Positions 22,841 to 30,559 of a DNA stretch of 64,000 nt are shown piece by piece (the first letter of the stretch is position 1; the number at the start of each line of letters is the position of its first letter). The position numbers were made by a program, and so were the translations under genes. This DNA is from an uncultured Lachnospiraceae bacterium (GTDB lineage Bacteria > Bacillota > Clostridia > Lachnospirales > Lachnospiraceae). Where the stretch lies: NCBI GenBank assembly GCA_910577825.1, contig CAJTOK010000005.1, positions 1-64,000 of the forward strand, read 5' to 3'. Under the pieces are notes generated by a model. The model was not told the origin of the DNA. It did not search any database and saw only the letters and a program-made list of their open reading frames with translations.

Positions 22841-25618
22841 ATGGCATTAGAAAACCAGATAAACCTTTATTCTGTTGATACTGGAAATTTTTATACAAAA
22901 AAAGAACGTTTGTTACATAATAAAAATGTAAAAATAAGAAATGAGAAAAAATCAATTATTGAAAAAACCAGTCTTTTGAAAAAACAACTTGAAAAAGCAG
23001 GATATACAAAAGAAAAACTGCAAGAATTATTATATGGGAATCCAGTTTATATTATTCCTGGAAGTGAAAATATTTTATATGAATACACCAGGCTTTGTAA
23101 TTTAAGGAGGTCAAAAACACGGGCAGCTGGTAAAATTAAAAAAAATTTATCGAAACTGCTTTCCAATAAAATAAGGCAAAAAGAATCTGTTAATACAAAT
23201 AAAAAACATAATTATATTTATCCTGCCAGAATATTGGATACAAATACAATATCTGATAAAAATATAATTTCGGTTTTTGAATCATCCTTAACCAGGATGA
23301 TTGGTTTAAAAAAAGATGATTTCACAGAAGATATTATTATCATACAGGTTTATTATTTTGACATTTTTAAAGATATTGTATTCTATGGGTTTATGTATAA
23401 AAATGAAAAATACAGGTATTATACTTCTTCTGCCGGCCAAATCCGTAAGAAAAAAGCTGTGTTTATTAAAGAATCTGTATGGGATAAATACGAAAAAACT
23501 ATTATGTGCGGACTGACTATTGGTAAAATTAATGAAAAAGGTGGGAATAATGTAAATAAACATCTTGCCTATATGGCCCTTACTAATTCTGCTACTGATG
23601 AATGGACAGGTTTTGATATTGACAGGACTATTGTAATTAATGATTTTGAAACCAATGTATCTGGTGAATATGATTTAATAGATGATTCTGATTATTCAAT
23701 TACCAGGGTAAATGGTGAAGTCCCTGTTACACATACTGATGGTGCCGGTATGGTTTTATCTGGTAAGAACAGGATGTTCCGTGCGCCTTGGATTAAAGGG
23801 CTGCTAGGAGTATTTAATTTTAAAGACATTATTTTAGAATGGCGGGAAAAATATAATGATAATTCGGTTGGCGTTATTGAAGATATTTATGGTGAAAAGC
23901 ATGATATTATAGCAGAAGATATTTATATTATTTTTACTAAAAGCCAGTTTAAGATGTATAAATATTATGAATCCTGGGATGAATATAAAGAATATTTTAA
24001 AAAATATAACTGCAAAGCTGGTGTGTGTAATACAGAAGAGGAAAAAATACCCGATTCAAGATTAAACTACCAGGAATTACAAACATTAACAGAAATGACA
24101 GAATCTGAATTAGCTGGAATTGCTATGCCATCCATAAATAAACTGAATAACTTATGCTCTTCTGTTTCTGATATGCAGACAGCTTTTGGTATAACCCCAT
24201 ATAATACAAATATGACACCTTTACAAAAAGCTGTTAAAATTTATCCAGACATTATGAATGATGCTTATTTTAAAGATATAATCAAAAACATTAAGGACAG
24301 CATGGTTAAAAAATACAAATCAGCCAAATTAGAGGTTGAAGGTAAATATACATTTTTACTGCCTGATTTTTATGCTGCCTGTGAATACTGGTTTTTAGAC
24401 ATAAAAAATCCTGCTGGGTTATTAAAAAATAATGAAGTATGGTGCAGCTTATTCAGGCAGCACAAAGAGCTGGATTGTTTACGTTCCCCTCATTTATATA
24501 AGGAACATGCAATCAGGGAAAATGCAGCAAACACTGGGACAGATGAAGAAAAAGAATTAATGTCTAAGTGGTTTAATACACAGGCAGTTTATACAAGCTG
24601 CCACGATTTGATTAGTAAAATCCTGCAGTTTGATGTAGACGGGGACCATTCACTTGTTATTGGGGATGATAAAATTATAGAAATTGCAAAGAAATCCATG
24701 CAGGGTGTTGTACCACTTTATTATAATATGAGAAAAGCAGAACCAGAGGAGTTAAATAATATAAATATTTATAATGGCTTAAATGCAGCTTTCACAGGAA
24801 GTAACATAGGCATCTATAGCAATAATATTACAAAGATATGGAATTCTGATATTTTCATTAATGGCTCTGGTGAAGATAAAAAGAAAGCAGCTGATATTGT
24901 TAAACTATTGTGTATGGAAAACAATTTTTGTATAGATTATGCCAAAACCCTTTATAAACCAAAAAGACCAGAAAAAATTAATGGTATTATTAAAAATTTT
25001 ACTGATAAGAAAGTTCCATACTTCTTTATTTATGCAAAAGGTAAAGAAGTATCACAAGTTGAAAAAATAAATAACAGTATTATTAACAGGTTAGACAGTT
25101 TAATACCAAACCCACGGATTAATACAAGAAAGATGGGATTAAAACCAATTGAATATAAATACCTTATGCATAATACCAGTATAAGAGTTGACAGCCGCTT
25201 GATTGAAAAATATACAAAACTTAATAATACATACCATTTTAAGATTTCCATGAAAGATGAATACCAGAATAACCTCCGTTATCTTGCCTGTAAAATCAGG
25301 AATGAATTATCCATATCCGGATATTCTGAAATTGAAATATGTGATATGCTGGTTAAATACCTTTATGAAAAAAAGAACCGCAAAATGAAAGAACTGCTAT
25401 GGTTTTGTTATGGGAAATACATAGTCAGGAATTTAAAAAAGAATTATCCTGTAAAAAAGACCAGGACTATCCAGTGTATTAATTGTGGTGGATGGTTTGA
25501 AGTGGATATGAATAATGCAAAAACCTGCAGATGTAAAAATTGTAGTGTGTTGCATAAAAGGGAATTAAGACGGCTTCAAACACAAAGATACAGAAAAAAT
25601 AAACAGTGTAGTAGCTAA
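22841..25618 (+). CDS. Single-chain YonO-like RNA polymerase (two-barrel, QDE-1/YonO superfamily) (925 aa)
   Basis: The start at 22841 follows GGAGGAATGAAGT. Key signatures are DGAG at residues 300-303 and FRAPWIKG with K319, the expected pattern of the first double-psi beta-barrel. The invariant catalytic DVDGD lies at residues 598-602, where three aspartates hold the Mg2+ for RNA synthesis. The length matches SPbeta YonO (~905 aa). The C-terminus has a zinc ribbon (C879, C882, then a CxCxxC group to ~905) and a basic tail. YonO is a DNA-dependent RNA polymerase that transcribes late phage genes. The nearby YonK-like and HU genes match the SPbeta neighbourhood, supporting the same role here. 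RNA-templated synthesis is the alternative in this superfamily. Confidence 0.85.
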   Translation: MALENQINLYSVDTGNFYTKKERLLHNKNVKIRNEKKSIIEKTSLLKKQLEKAGYTKEKLQELLYGNPVYIIPGSENILYEYTRLCNLRRSKTRAAGKIKKNLSKLLSNKIRQKESVNTNKKHNYIYPARILDTNTISDKNIISVFESSLTRMIGLKKDDFTEDIIIIQVYYFDIFKDIVFYGFMYKNEKYRYYTSSAGQIRKKKAVFIKESVWDKYEKTIMCGLTIGKINEKGGNNVNKHLAYMALTNSATDEWTGFDIDRTIVINDFETNVSGEYDLIDDSDYSITRVNGEVPVTHTDGAGMVLSGKNRMFRAPWIKGLLGVFNFKDIILEWREKYNDNSVGVIEDIYGEKHDIIAEDIYIIFTKSQFKMYKYYESWDEYKEYFKKYNCKAGVCNTEEEKIPDSRLNYQELQTLTEMTESELAGIAMPSINKLNNLCSSVSDMQTAFGITPYNTNMTPLQKAVKIYPDIMNDAYFKDIIKNIKDSMVKKYKSAKLEVEGKYTFLLPDFYAACEYWFLDIKNPAGLLKNNEVWCSLFRQHKELDCLRSPHLYKEHAIRENAANTGTDEEKELMSKWFNTQAVYTSCHDLISKILQFDVDGDHSLVIGDDKIIEIAKKSMQGVVPLYYNMRKAEPEELNNINIYNGLNAAFTGSNIGIYSNNITKIWNSDIFINGSGEDKKKAADIVKLLCMENNFCIDYAKTLYKPKRPEKINGIIKNFTDKKVPYFFIYAKGKEVSQVEKINNSIINRLDSLIPNPRINTRKMGLKPIEYKYLMHNTSIRVDSRLIEKYTKLNNTYHFKISMKDEYQNNLRYLACKIRNELSISGYSEIEICDMLVKYLYEKKNRKMKELLWFCYGKYIVRNLKKNYPVKKTRTIQCINCGGWFEVDMNNAKTCRCKNCSVLHKRELRRLQTQRYRKNKQCSS

Positions 25619-25801
25619 GCCCGGGCAGAAAAAAGCCCACTGTTACCGGACTACGGTTTTTAAAAATTTGCAAAATAACCCACTAATTGTGGGCGAAAGT
25701 TTTTCAAGCTACTATGGAAAGAAATTTTAAAGGATTCAATATATGCCCTGGAACAAAATTACCACTTAAACCAGTGCTGCTATAGCAGGAGGTGTTATTA
25801 T

Positions 25802-26110
25802 ACGTTAATAAACAAAGAAGATGTAATAAAAGAAGTTGCCAGACGTGAAGGGATTCCTCTTCCAAAGATGCAGTCTTTGTACTGGACTTTAGAAAATTAT
25901 ATTTTTGAAACCTTGTCTTCTGCCACTTTTCACAATAATATTAATTTAAAACTGTTTAACGGGATTAGCATAGACTGTTCATATAAACCTGGAAAAGAGA
26001 TAGTCCACCCCAAATCTGGGAAGTTATCTGAATCAAAAGCAAAGATCTGGGCAAAACCTAAAATTACCAGGTATTACAACAGAAAGTTAAACAGGTATTT
26101 TGATATATAA
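25802..26110 (+). CDS. Possible HU/TF1-like DNA-binding protein, apparent ACG start (102 aa)
   Basis: AGGAGGT (25787-25793) is followed eight bases later by ACG in the frame TLINKEDVIKEVARREGI. ATA at 25808 is the other candidate, and ATG at 25868 would remove the N-terminal helices. The second half (LFNGISIDCSYKPGKE, HPKSGKLSESKAKIWAKPKI, YYNRKLN) resembles the beta-arm region of HU-like phage proteins. It lies between the RNA polymerase and the YonK-like gene. The family assignment is weak. Confidence 0.5.
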   Translation, partial: TLINKEDVIKEVARREGIPLPKMQSLYWTLENYIFETLSSATFHNNINLKLFNGISIDCSYKPGKEIVHPKSGKLSESKAKIWAKPKITRYYNRKLNRYFDI

Positions 26111-26288
26111 AAATTATTTTATTAGATATATGACATACATAATTATAAATATATTAACTTATACAAATTTTATCCAGGTGGCGGTGCTGTTTATAAAACG
26201 GTACTGCCATTTGTACATTGCGCATCTGCACAGGACTGTATTCCTGGTATACAAGGCTGAAAACATAATATTAAGGAAGGATAAATAC

Positions 26289-26501
26289 ATGGCAAACTTT
26301 ACTTATAAGAAAACCGAAATAACATCAATGAAAATTGCAGGGCTTCTTGATACAGACAGGATGCTTGTTGACGTAGATGGTGACGAAAAAAGACTTTCTG
26401 CCCTCCTCTCCCCTTTTAATGGCGGGTATATAGAAATAAATATCAAGACAAAAAATGAAGAAGAACTGGACGAACCGGTATTTTATGATGGAAATGAATA
26501 A
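26289..26501 (+). CDS. YonK-like small protein (70 aa)
   Basis: The frame MANFTYKKTEITSMKIAGLL... ends with an acidic tail. The pattern 'internal strand, D/E-rich turn, LS.LL.PFNGGYIEINIKTK' resembles the YonK family of SPbeta-like phages (...LkeFnGk.vsIsIke...). AAGGAAGGATAAATAC precedes the ATG. YonK's function is not known to me. Its position between polymerase and HU genes matches the SPbeta order as I remember it. Confidence 0.55.
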   Translation: MANFTYKKTEITSMKIAGLLDTDRMLVDVDGDEKRLSALLSPFNGGYIEINIKTKNEEELDEPVFYDGNE

Positions 26502-26530
26502 CAAATGCACACAGAAAGGAATTAAAGGAT

Positions 26531-26806
26531 ATGACTAAAACTGAGTTATCATCTGCAATAGCAGAAAAAAGCGGGCTAAGTAAAAAAGAGGCTGCAAATG
26601 CCCTGGCAGCATTTACAGATGTGGTTACTGCCGCCCTGTCAAATGGTGAAAAAATCATCATTACGGGTTTTGGCAGTTTTGAAGTTACAGAAAGGGCAGA
26701 ACGCCAGGGCAGAAACCCAAAGACAGGGGAAACAATGTTAATACAGGCTTCCAAAGTGCCAAAATTCAGGGCAGGGAAAGCACTGAAAACTGCTGTCAGT
26801 GGTTAA
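26531..26806 (+). CDS. HU-family DNA-binding protein (YonN-like) (91 aa)
   Basis: Classic HU: MTKTELSSAIAEKSGLSKKE (helices), GEKIIITGFGSFEVTERAER (beta saddle), then QGRNPKTGETMLIQASKVP with the DNA-intercalating NP, and the final helix FRAGKALKTAV. It bends and compacts DNA. In SPbeta the HU-like gene yonN lies beside yonO, so this copy may serve the phage polymerase or genome packaging. Confidence 0.95.
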   Translation: MTKTELSSAIAEKSGLSKKEAANALAAFTDVVTAALSNGEKIIITGFGSFEVTERAERQGRNPKTGETMLIQASKVPKFRAGKALKTAVSG

Positions 26807-26851
26807 ACATATGGCCTGTCTGGCAGTAAAACATGGCTTCAAACCAAGGCT

Positions 26852-26883
26852 TGTATCCAGGAATGGGTACAGGTTCTTTTTTA
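26852..26883 (+). terminator. Terminator after the HU gene
   Basis: TGTATCC pairs with GGGTACA (one T.G) around AGGAAT, followed by GGTTCTTTTTT. It ends the polymerase-HU transcription unit. Confidence 0.65.
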
Positions 26884-26963
26884 TTTGCAGAAATATAAAT
26901 TATGGCCAGTTAGTACAGCTGGTAAATGGAATTATAAGAACACTTTATCCATGCCATATGGGC

Positions 26964-27006
26964 CATTGTGGAAAGTAATTGCAGGTATGCCCCTGCTGCC
27001 ACAATG
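26964..27006 (+). ncRNA. Nested hairpin in the leader of the antirepressor gene
   Basis: CATTGTGG (26964-26971) pairs perfectly with CCACAATG (26999-27006), enclosing an inner GCAGG/CCTGC stem (26981-26985 with 26992-26996). It lies ~80 bases before the antirepressor start and after the HU terminator, so it is probably a leader-RNA structure. It does not fit a tRNA. Confidence 0.5.
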
Positions 27007-27084
27007 CAATGGGGAGATTTGCGGGATAATTACCTGCCCTCTCCTTTTACTAAAAACAGTATTTTAGATAGAAGGAGATATTAT

Positions 27085-27846
27085 ATGGAAGAAATTTTAC
27101 AAAGAAATATCAATACCATCACAACACTTGAAATTGCTGGAATGATGGAAATTTCACACAGAGATGTTTTGAATAAGCTGCAAGGAACAGTTGATAAAAA
27201 TGGAAATATAAAACAGACAGGAATTATCCCAGTTCTGACTAAAGCGAATTTTCGCCTGAGTGACTATTTTATTCCATCAACTTACAAAGATACAAGTGGA
27301 AAAGAAAACAAATGTTATAATGTCACTAAATTAGGCTGTGACTTCCTTGCCAATAAGTTTACTGGTGAAAAAGGGATTCTGTTTACAGCCAGATATGTAA
27401 AGAGGTTTGATGAAATGGAACAAAAAATTAAAAATCCATTTAATCTTCCAGCTACATATAAAGAAGCCCTTATACAGCTGCTTGAACAGGTTGAGAAAAA
27501 TGAGCAGTTAGAAGAAGAACGTAAGACATTATTACCAAAATCCGATTACCATGACAAGGTTTTAAATAAAAAAGGCCTTATTACTACAACTGTAATTGCA
27601 AAAGATTTAGGTTTCAGAAGTGCTGCAAGGCTAAACCAGGTTATGTATCTTAACCGTATACTTTTTAAAGACAAATCTGGTACATGGTGTCCATATGCAG
27701 GTTATGAATGGCTTCTTAAAAAAGGGTTTGCTGACTACCAGAGCTATAAGAATGAAAAATCAAAACCATGTCTTAAATGGACTGAAAAAGGCAGGAAATG
27801 GATTGTTGAAAATTATAACCAGTGGGTAAATAACTTAACAGCCTGA
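27085..27846 (+). CDS. Rha/ANT-type phage antirepressor (253 aa)
   Basis: I chose the start at 27085 for GAAGGAGATATTAT. The N-terminal Rha domain (ITTLEIAGMMEISHRDVLNKLQG, YFIPSTYKDTSGKENKCYNV, LGCDFLANKFTGEKGILFTARYVKRF) is followed by a coiled coil (~145-165). A KilAC/ANT C-terminal domain comes next (LLPKSDYHDKVLNKKGLITTTVIAKDLGFRSAARLNQVMY). Unlike the Rha protein at 3456-4199, its C-terminus is ANT-type. It is expressed with the middle genes and may act on the XRE repressors. Confidence 0.85.
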   Translation: MEEILQRNINTITTLEIAGMMEISHRDVLNKLQGTVDKNGNIKQTGIIPVLTKANFRLSDYFIPSTYKDTSGKENKCYNVTKLGCDFLANKFTGEKGILFTARYVKRFDEMEQKIKNPFNLPATYKEALIQLLEQVEKNEQLEEERKTLLPKSDYHDKVLNKKGLITTTVIAKDLGFRSAARLNQVMYLNRILFKDKSGTWCPYAGYEWLLKKGFADYQSYKNEKSKPCLKWTEKGRKWIVENYNQWVNNLTA

Positions 27847-27926
27847 TTTATAAATATTAACATAGCAAAGATTTTTTTTATTTATGTCACATATTAGCCA
27901 GAAGAAAAGGCAGGTGGGTATATGCA

Positions 27927-28211
27927 ATGGCAAAAGATTTAGACATAGTTGACAGGCAGCTGGAATTAGGGATGGTAAAAACAATAACAACAGGGAATAT
28001 CCTGAATTATGTTGAATTATTGTTCAGCCCGAATGTAAAATCACAGTTTTATTTTAATGAAAAGGACAATGTAATACAGTTCTGTGTAAAAGACTGTGAC
28101 CTGGGGGTTGCAGGTTTTAACTGCATCTTAGATAAACAGACCCTTAAAAACCTTATATATAATTTAAGGGATCTGCATAACCAGCTGGATAACAAATACG
28201 GGGATATATAA
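27927..28211 (+). CDS. Hypothetical phage protein (94 aa)
   Basis: Not recognised. It starts at 27927 after GGCAGGTGGG. Soluble alpha/beta composition: helical start (DLDIVDRQLELGMVKTITTG), central strands (SQFYFNEKDNVIQFCVKDCD) and a final helix (LKNLIYNLRDLHNQLDNKYG). It is first of three small genes before the terminator at 29077. Confidence 0.55.
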   Translation: MAKDLDIVDRQLELGMVKTITTGNILNYVELLFSPNVKSQFYFNEKDNVIQFCVKDCDLGVAGFNCILDKQTLKNLIYNLRDLHNQLDNKYGDI

Positions 28212-28233
28212 CAGGAAGAAAGGGGCAGAAATT

Positions 28234-28704
28234 ATGAATTTTTCTGAAAAAATTGATATTGACAATAATGTTGTCAAATACATCTTAAAGGCCAAATACA
28301 ATGAAGAACCAACTGATGAGGAATTAATGGAGATTGAAACATTGCATGACTATGTACATAAAATAAAGTTCAGCGAAATTGATTTTACGGCAAATGTTGA
28401 CATGTCTTCTGGCACACCAGCTGTTACAGACGCAGAAGCAGGTGATACTGTAGTGGAAATAGCATTAGGCAAAATAGCACCAAAAGAATATGTGCTTGAT
28501 GAAAATTTTGAAGTTTCATTTTCTATTGATGCGGGGCGCATACCTGACTCCGAATTAAATGATGTTATTAAGACAAAAACAATTGCAAGCCAGGCGAAAA
28601 TGGCAGTGTTCCAGGCAAAATTAAAAGAAAAAGTCATTGAAACACTTAATGAAATGAGGAATGAAGATAATTCATTTGAACAGGAGACAGAAATTATTTT
28701 ATAA
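28234..28704 (+). CDS. Hypothetical phage protein (156 aa)
   Basis: Not recognised. GGAAGAAAGGGGCAG lies before the ATG. The protein is strongly acidic, with a beta-rich middle (TVVEIALGKIAPKEYVLDEN, FEVSFSIDAGRIPDSELNDV) and helical ends. This pattern could suit a small DNA mimic or nucleotide-binding protein, but nothing specific supports that. Confidence 0.55.
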   Translation: MNFSEKIDIDNNVVKYILKAKYNEEPTDEELMEIETLHDYVHKIKFSEIDFTANVDMSSGTPAVTDAEAGDTVVEIALGKIAPKEYVLDENFEVSFSIDAGRIPDSELNDVIKTKTIASQAKMAVFQAKLKEKVIETLNEMRNEDNSFEQETEIIL

Positions 28705-28723
28705 ATAAACGGAGGATTTACAT

Positions 28724-29032
28724 ATGTATGCAATTTTAATTAAGGACAAACCAGGTTTATACCGTTTTCTTAGTGTAAAAAAAGAAATTATGAAAGAAAC
28801 CATAACGCAGGTAACAGACCCTGATACAAAAGAAGTAAAAGATGAATCTACTTTTACTGGGACAGGTGAGTTCCAGACAGTACGCTTTGAAACAGAGGAC
28901 AGGGATGAGCTGGAAAACAAATGTGTGGAAATTTTAGGCACATACAACAAAAATGAGTTTATTCCAATAAATACCGAGCCGTTTAAAATGGACTTAATCT
29001 GGGATTCTGAAAATACAGCAGAAACAGTATAA
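28724..29032 (+). CDS. Hypothetical phage protein (102 aa)
   Basis: Not recognised. ACGGAGGATTTACAT precedes the start. It is beta-rich and acidic (MYAILIKDKPGLYRFLSVKK, TFTGTGEFQTVRFETEDRDE). It is the last gene before the strong terminator that separates early/middle from late genes. Confidence 0.55.
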   Translation: MYAILIKDKPGLYRFLSVKKEIMKETITQVTDPDTKEVKDESTFTGTGEFQTVRFETEDRDELENKCVEILGTYNKNEFIPINTEPFKMDLIWDSENTAETV

Positions 29033-29076
29033 TGTTTTTTAAAGCTCATTAATATACTCTTTTTTTAATATATAGA

Positions 29077-29104
29077 GAGCCATCTTTTCTGGTGGCTCTT
29101 TTTA
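29077..29104 (+). terminator. Strong terminator between middle and late gene blocks
   Basis: GAGCCATC pairs with GGTGGCTC around TTTTCT, followed by TTTTTATATT. It is placed after the last of the middle genes. Confidence 0.85.
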
Positions 29105-29142
29105 TATTAATTTAAAAAATAAAAACAGGATAAATAAACAGA

Positions 29143-29243
29143 TATTATTACCTGGCATGGGATGGTTAAATCCCAGGATTTTATTCATTAAGATTCCTTC
29201 AGGAATGGTTGTTGCCGCAGCCATTCCATGCCAGGTAATAATC
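29143..29243. repeat. 22-bp inverted repeat enclosing two hairpins (cloverleaf-like element)
   Basis: ATTATTACCTGGCATGGGATGG (left arm from 29143) and its near-perfect inverse (right arm 29221-29242, one mismatch) are ~57 bp apart. Between them lie AAATC-CCAG-GATTT (29168-29181) and ATTCC-TTCA-GGAAT (29193-29206). Just outside is GTTAC/GTAAC. A minus-strand frame of 67 codons spans it but has no ribosome site. Its place directly before the terminase genes suggests a packaging (pac/cos) or other DNA-recognition site. Confidence 0.6.
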
Positions 29244-29340
29244 CCGTTACCGGCAAGTAACGTAAACCAGTATTCAATACCCACTGCTTGAAAAAATTGT
29301 TTCATTTATAAAATAAGTTTATTCATTATATATATTTTCA

Positions 29341-29367
29341 ACAGTCATTTTTATGGCTGTTTTTTTA
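29341..29367 (+). terminator. Second terminator before the late genes
   Basis: ACAGTCAT pairs with ATGGCTGT around TTTT, followed by TTTTTTATTT. It leaves only ~25 bp before the first late gene, so late transcripts either start right here or read through with an antitermination-resistant polymerase. Confidence 0.75.
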
Positions 29368-29393
29368 TTTATAAAAATATTTCAGAAAGGACG

Positions 29394-30557
29394 GTGGCAG
29401 ATACGGCTGCTAAGAAAAATATTAAAAAGAAAACCTGTCCTATATGTGGCAATGAAAAAAGTATTGCCACCGAATTTTATAAATCTTCCAGCCCTTTGTT
29501 TGCACTTGACGGCTGTGTGCCAATATGTATCCCGTGTGTAAAAGACAATGTAACAGATGAAGATGGTTCAGTAAATAAAGACAAACTTAAAACCATGTGC
29601 CAGCGGCTTGACAAACCTTTTTATACAGATGACCTTAATTCTGCATTCCTGCAAAGCAGGAAAGAACACAGTTACCTGTCAGATGATGAAGTCCAAAAAA
29701 ACGGCAGGGAAATCATTGGGCTGTATTTCAAAAACATAAATACATTGCGGCAGAACAAGGATAAATGTTTTTCTGATTCTGAAAAAGATAATTTTACACA
29801 TAAAACTACAAACTGTGGCATTAAAGCCAGGAAAAAAGGGATTCCCCCTGTATATACTGGCATTGCAGGGAACGGGGTATCCCAGACAGTACCAGACAAA
29901 AAACAGGGTGCAAAAACCAGGTGGACAGAACAGGACAAACAAAACAAACAGTATGCCATTGATGTTATAGGTTATGACCCTTTTGAGGAATACCCGGAGG
30001 AAGGGCGTAAATTCCTGTTTAACCAGCTGTCCCCGTATCTTGAGGATGATTCCAATGCAGATGATGCTTATAAACTTTCACAGATATTACAGATTATTAA
30101 AAACAATTACCAGATTGATATTTATGATAAGAAGATGTTCCAGCTTGACCCTTTAAAAGATGCTGAAAAAATTAAAAAATTAAATGACATAAAAAACAAA
30201 CTGGTACAGAGCAATGACAAAATTGCAAAGGAAAATGAAATATCTGTAAAAAACCGTTCCAATAAAGATGCAGGCAAATCAACCCTTACATACCTTATGA
30301 GAGATTTACGTGAAAAAGATTTTGACAAAGCCGAAGCAGATTATTATGACCAGCTGCGTGGGACAGGCACACAGTGGGCGGCAGACATGTCTATAAAAGC
30401 AATCAAGCAAAATGGCATGTTTGATGAAAATGACAAAAAAGAAATTTATGAAATGCAGCTTGACATGATAAGTTCCCTTAATAAAGAAGTTGATATGTTA
30501 AAGGAAAAATTACGTGTGCTGACAATTGAAAATGACAGGTTAAAAGCAGGTGTTTAG
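29394..30557 (+). CDS. Probable small terminase / packaging protein with zinc finger (387 aa)
   Basis: The frame starts at GTG 29394, only a few bases after GAAAGGA; ACG at 29403 has better spacing. Residues ~10-50 hold a zinc-binding group (CPICG ... CVPICIPCVKDN). The middle is helical and charged (RWTEQDKQNKQYAIDVIGYDPFEEYPEE), and the C-terminus is a coiled coil (ISSLNKEVDMLKEKLRVLTIEN). It abuts the large terminase (2-bp gap). The size and position match the gene preceding the terminase in SPbeta-like phages (yonG, from memory), usually assumed to be the DNA-recognition subunit. Confidence 0.6.
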   Translation: MADTAAKKNIKKKTCPICGNEKSIATEFYKSSSPLFALDGCVPICIPCVKDNVTDEDGSVNKDKLKTMCQRLDKPFYTDDLNSAFLQSRKEHSYLSDDEVQKNGREIIGLYFKNINTLRQNKDKCFSDSEKDNFTHKTTNCGIKARKKGIPPVYTGIAGNGVSQTVPDKKQGAKTRWTEQDKQNKQYAIDVIGYDPFEEYPEEGRKFLFNQLSPYLEDDSNADDAYKLSQILQIIKNNYQIDIYDKKMFQLDPLKDAEKIKKLNDIKNKLVQSNDKIAKENEISVKNRSNKDAGKSTLTYLMRDLREKDFDKAEADYYDQLRGTGTQWAADMSIKAIKQNGMFDENDKKEIYEMQLDMISSLNKEVDMLKEKLRVLTIENDRLKAGV

Positions 30558-30559
30558 GA

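Noticed and set aside
26895..26965. tRNA-like AGTACAGCTGGTAA stretch
   Set aside because: Resembles a D-loop, but no T-arm consensus, acceptor pairing or anticodon stem could be aligned; the strong nested hairpin downstream explains the structure.
29102..29305. 67-codon minus-strand frame over the inverted repeat before the terminase
   Set aside because: No ribosome site, and the frame simply crosses the 22-bp inverted repeat; the DNA structure is the simpler explanation.
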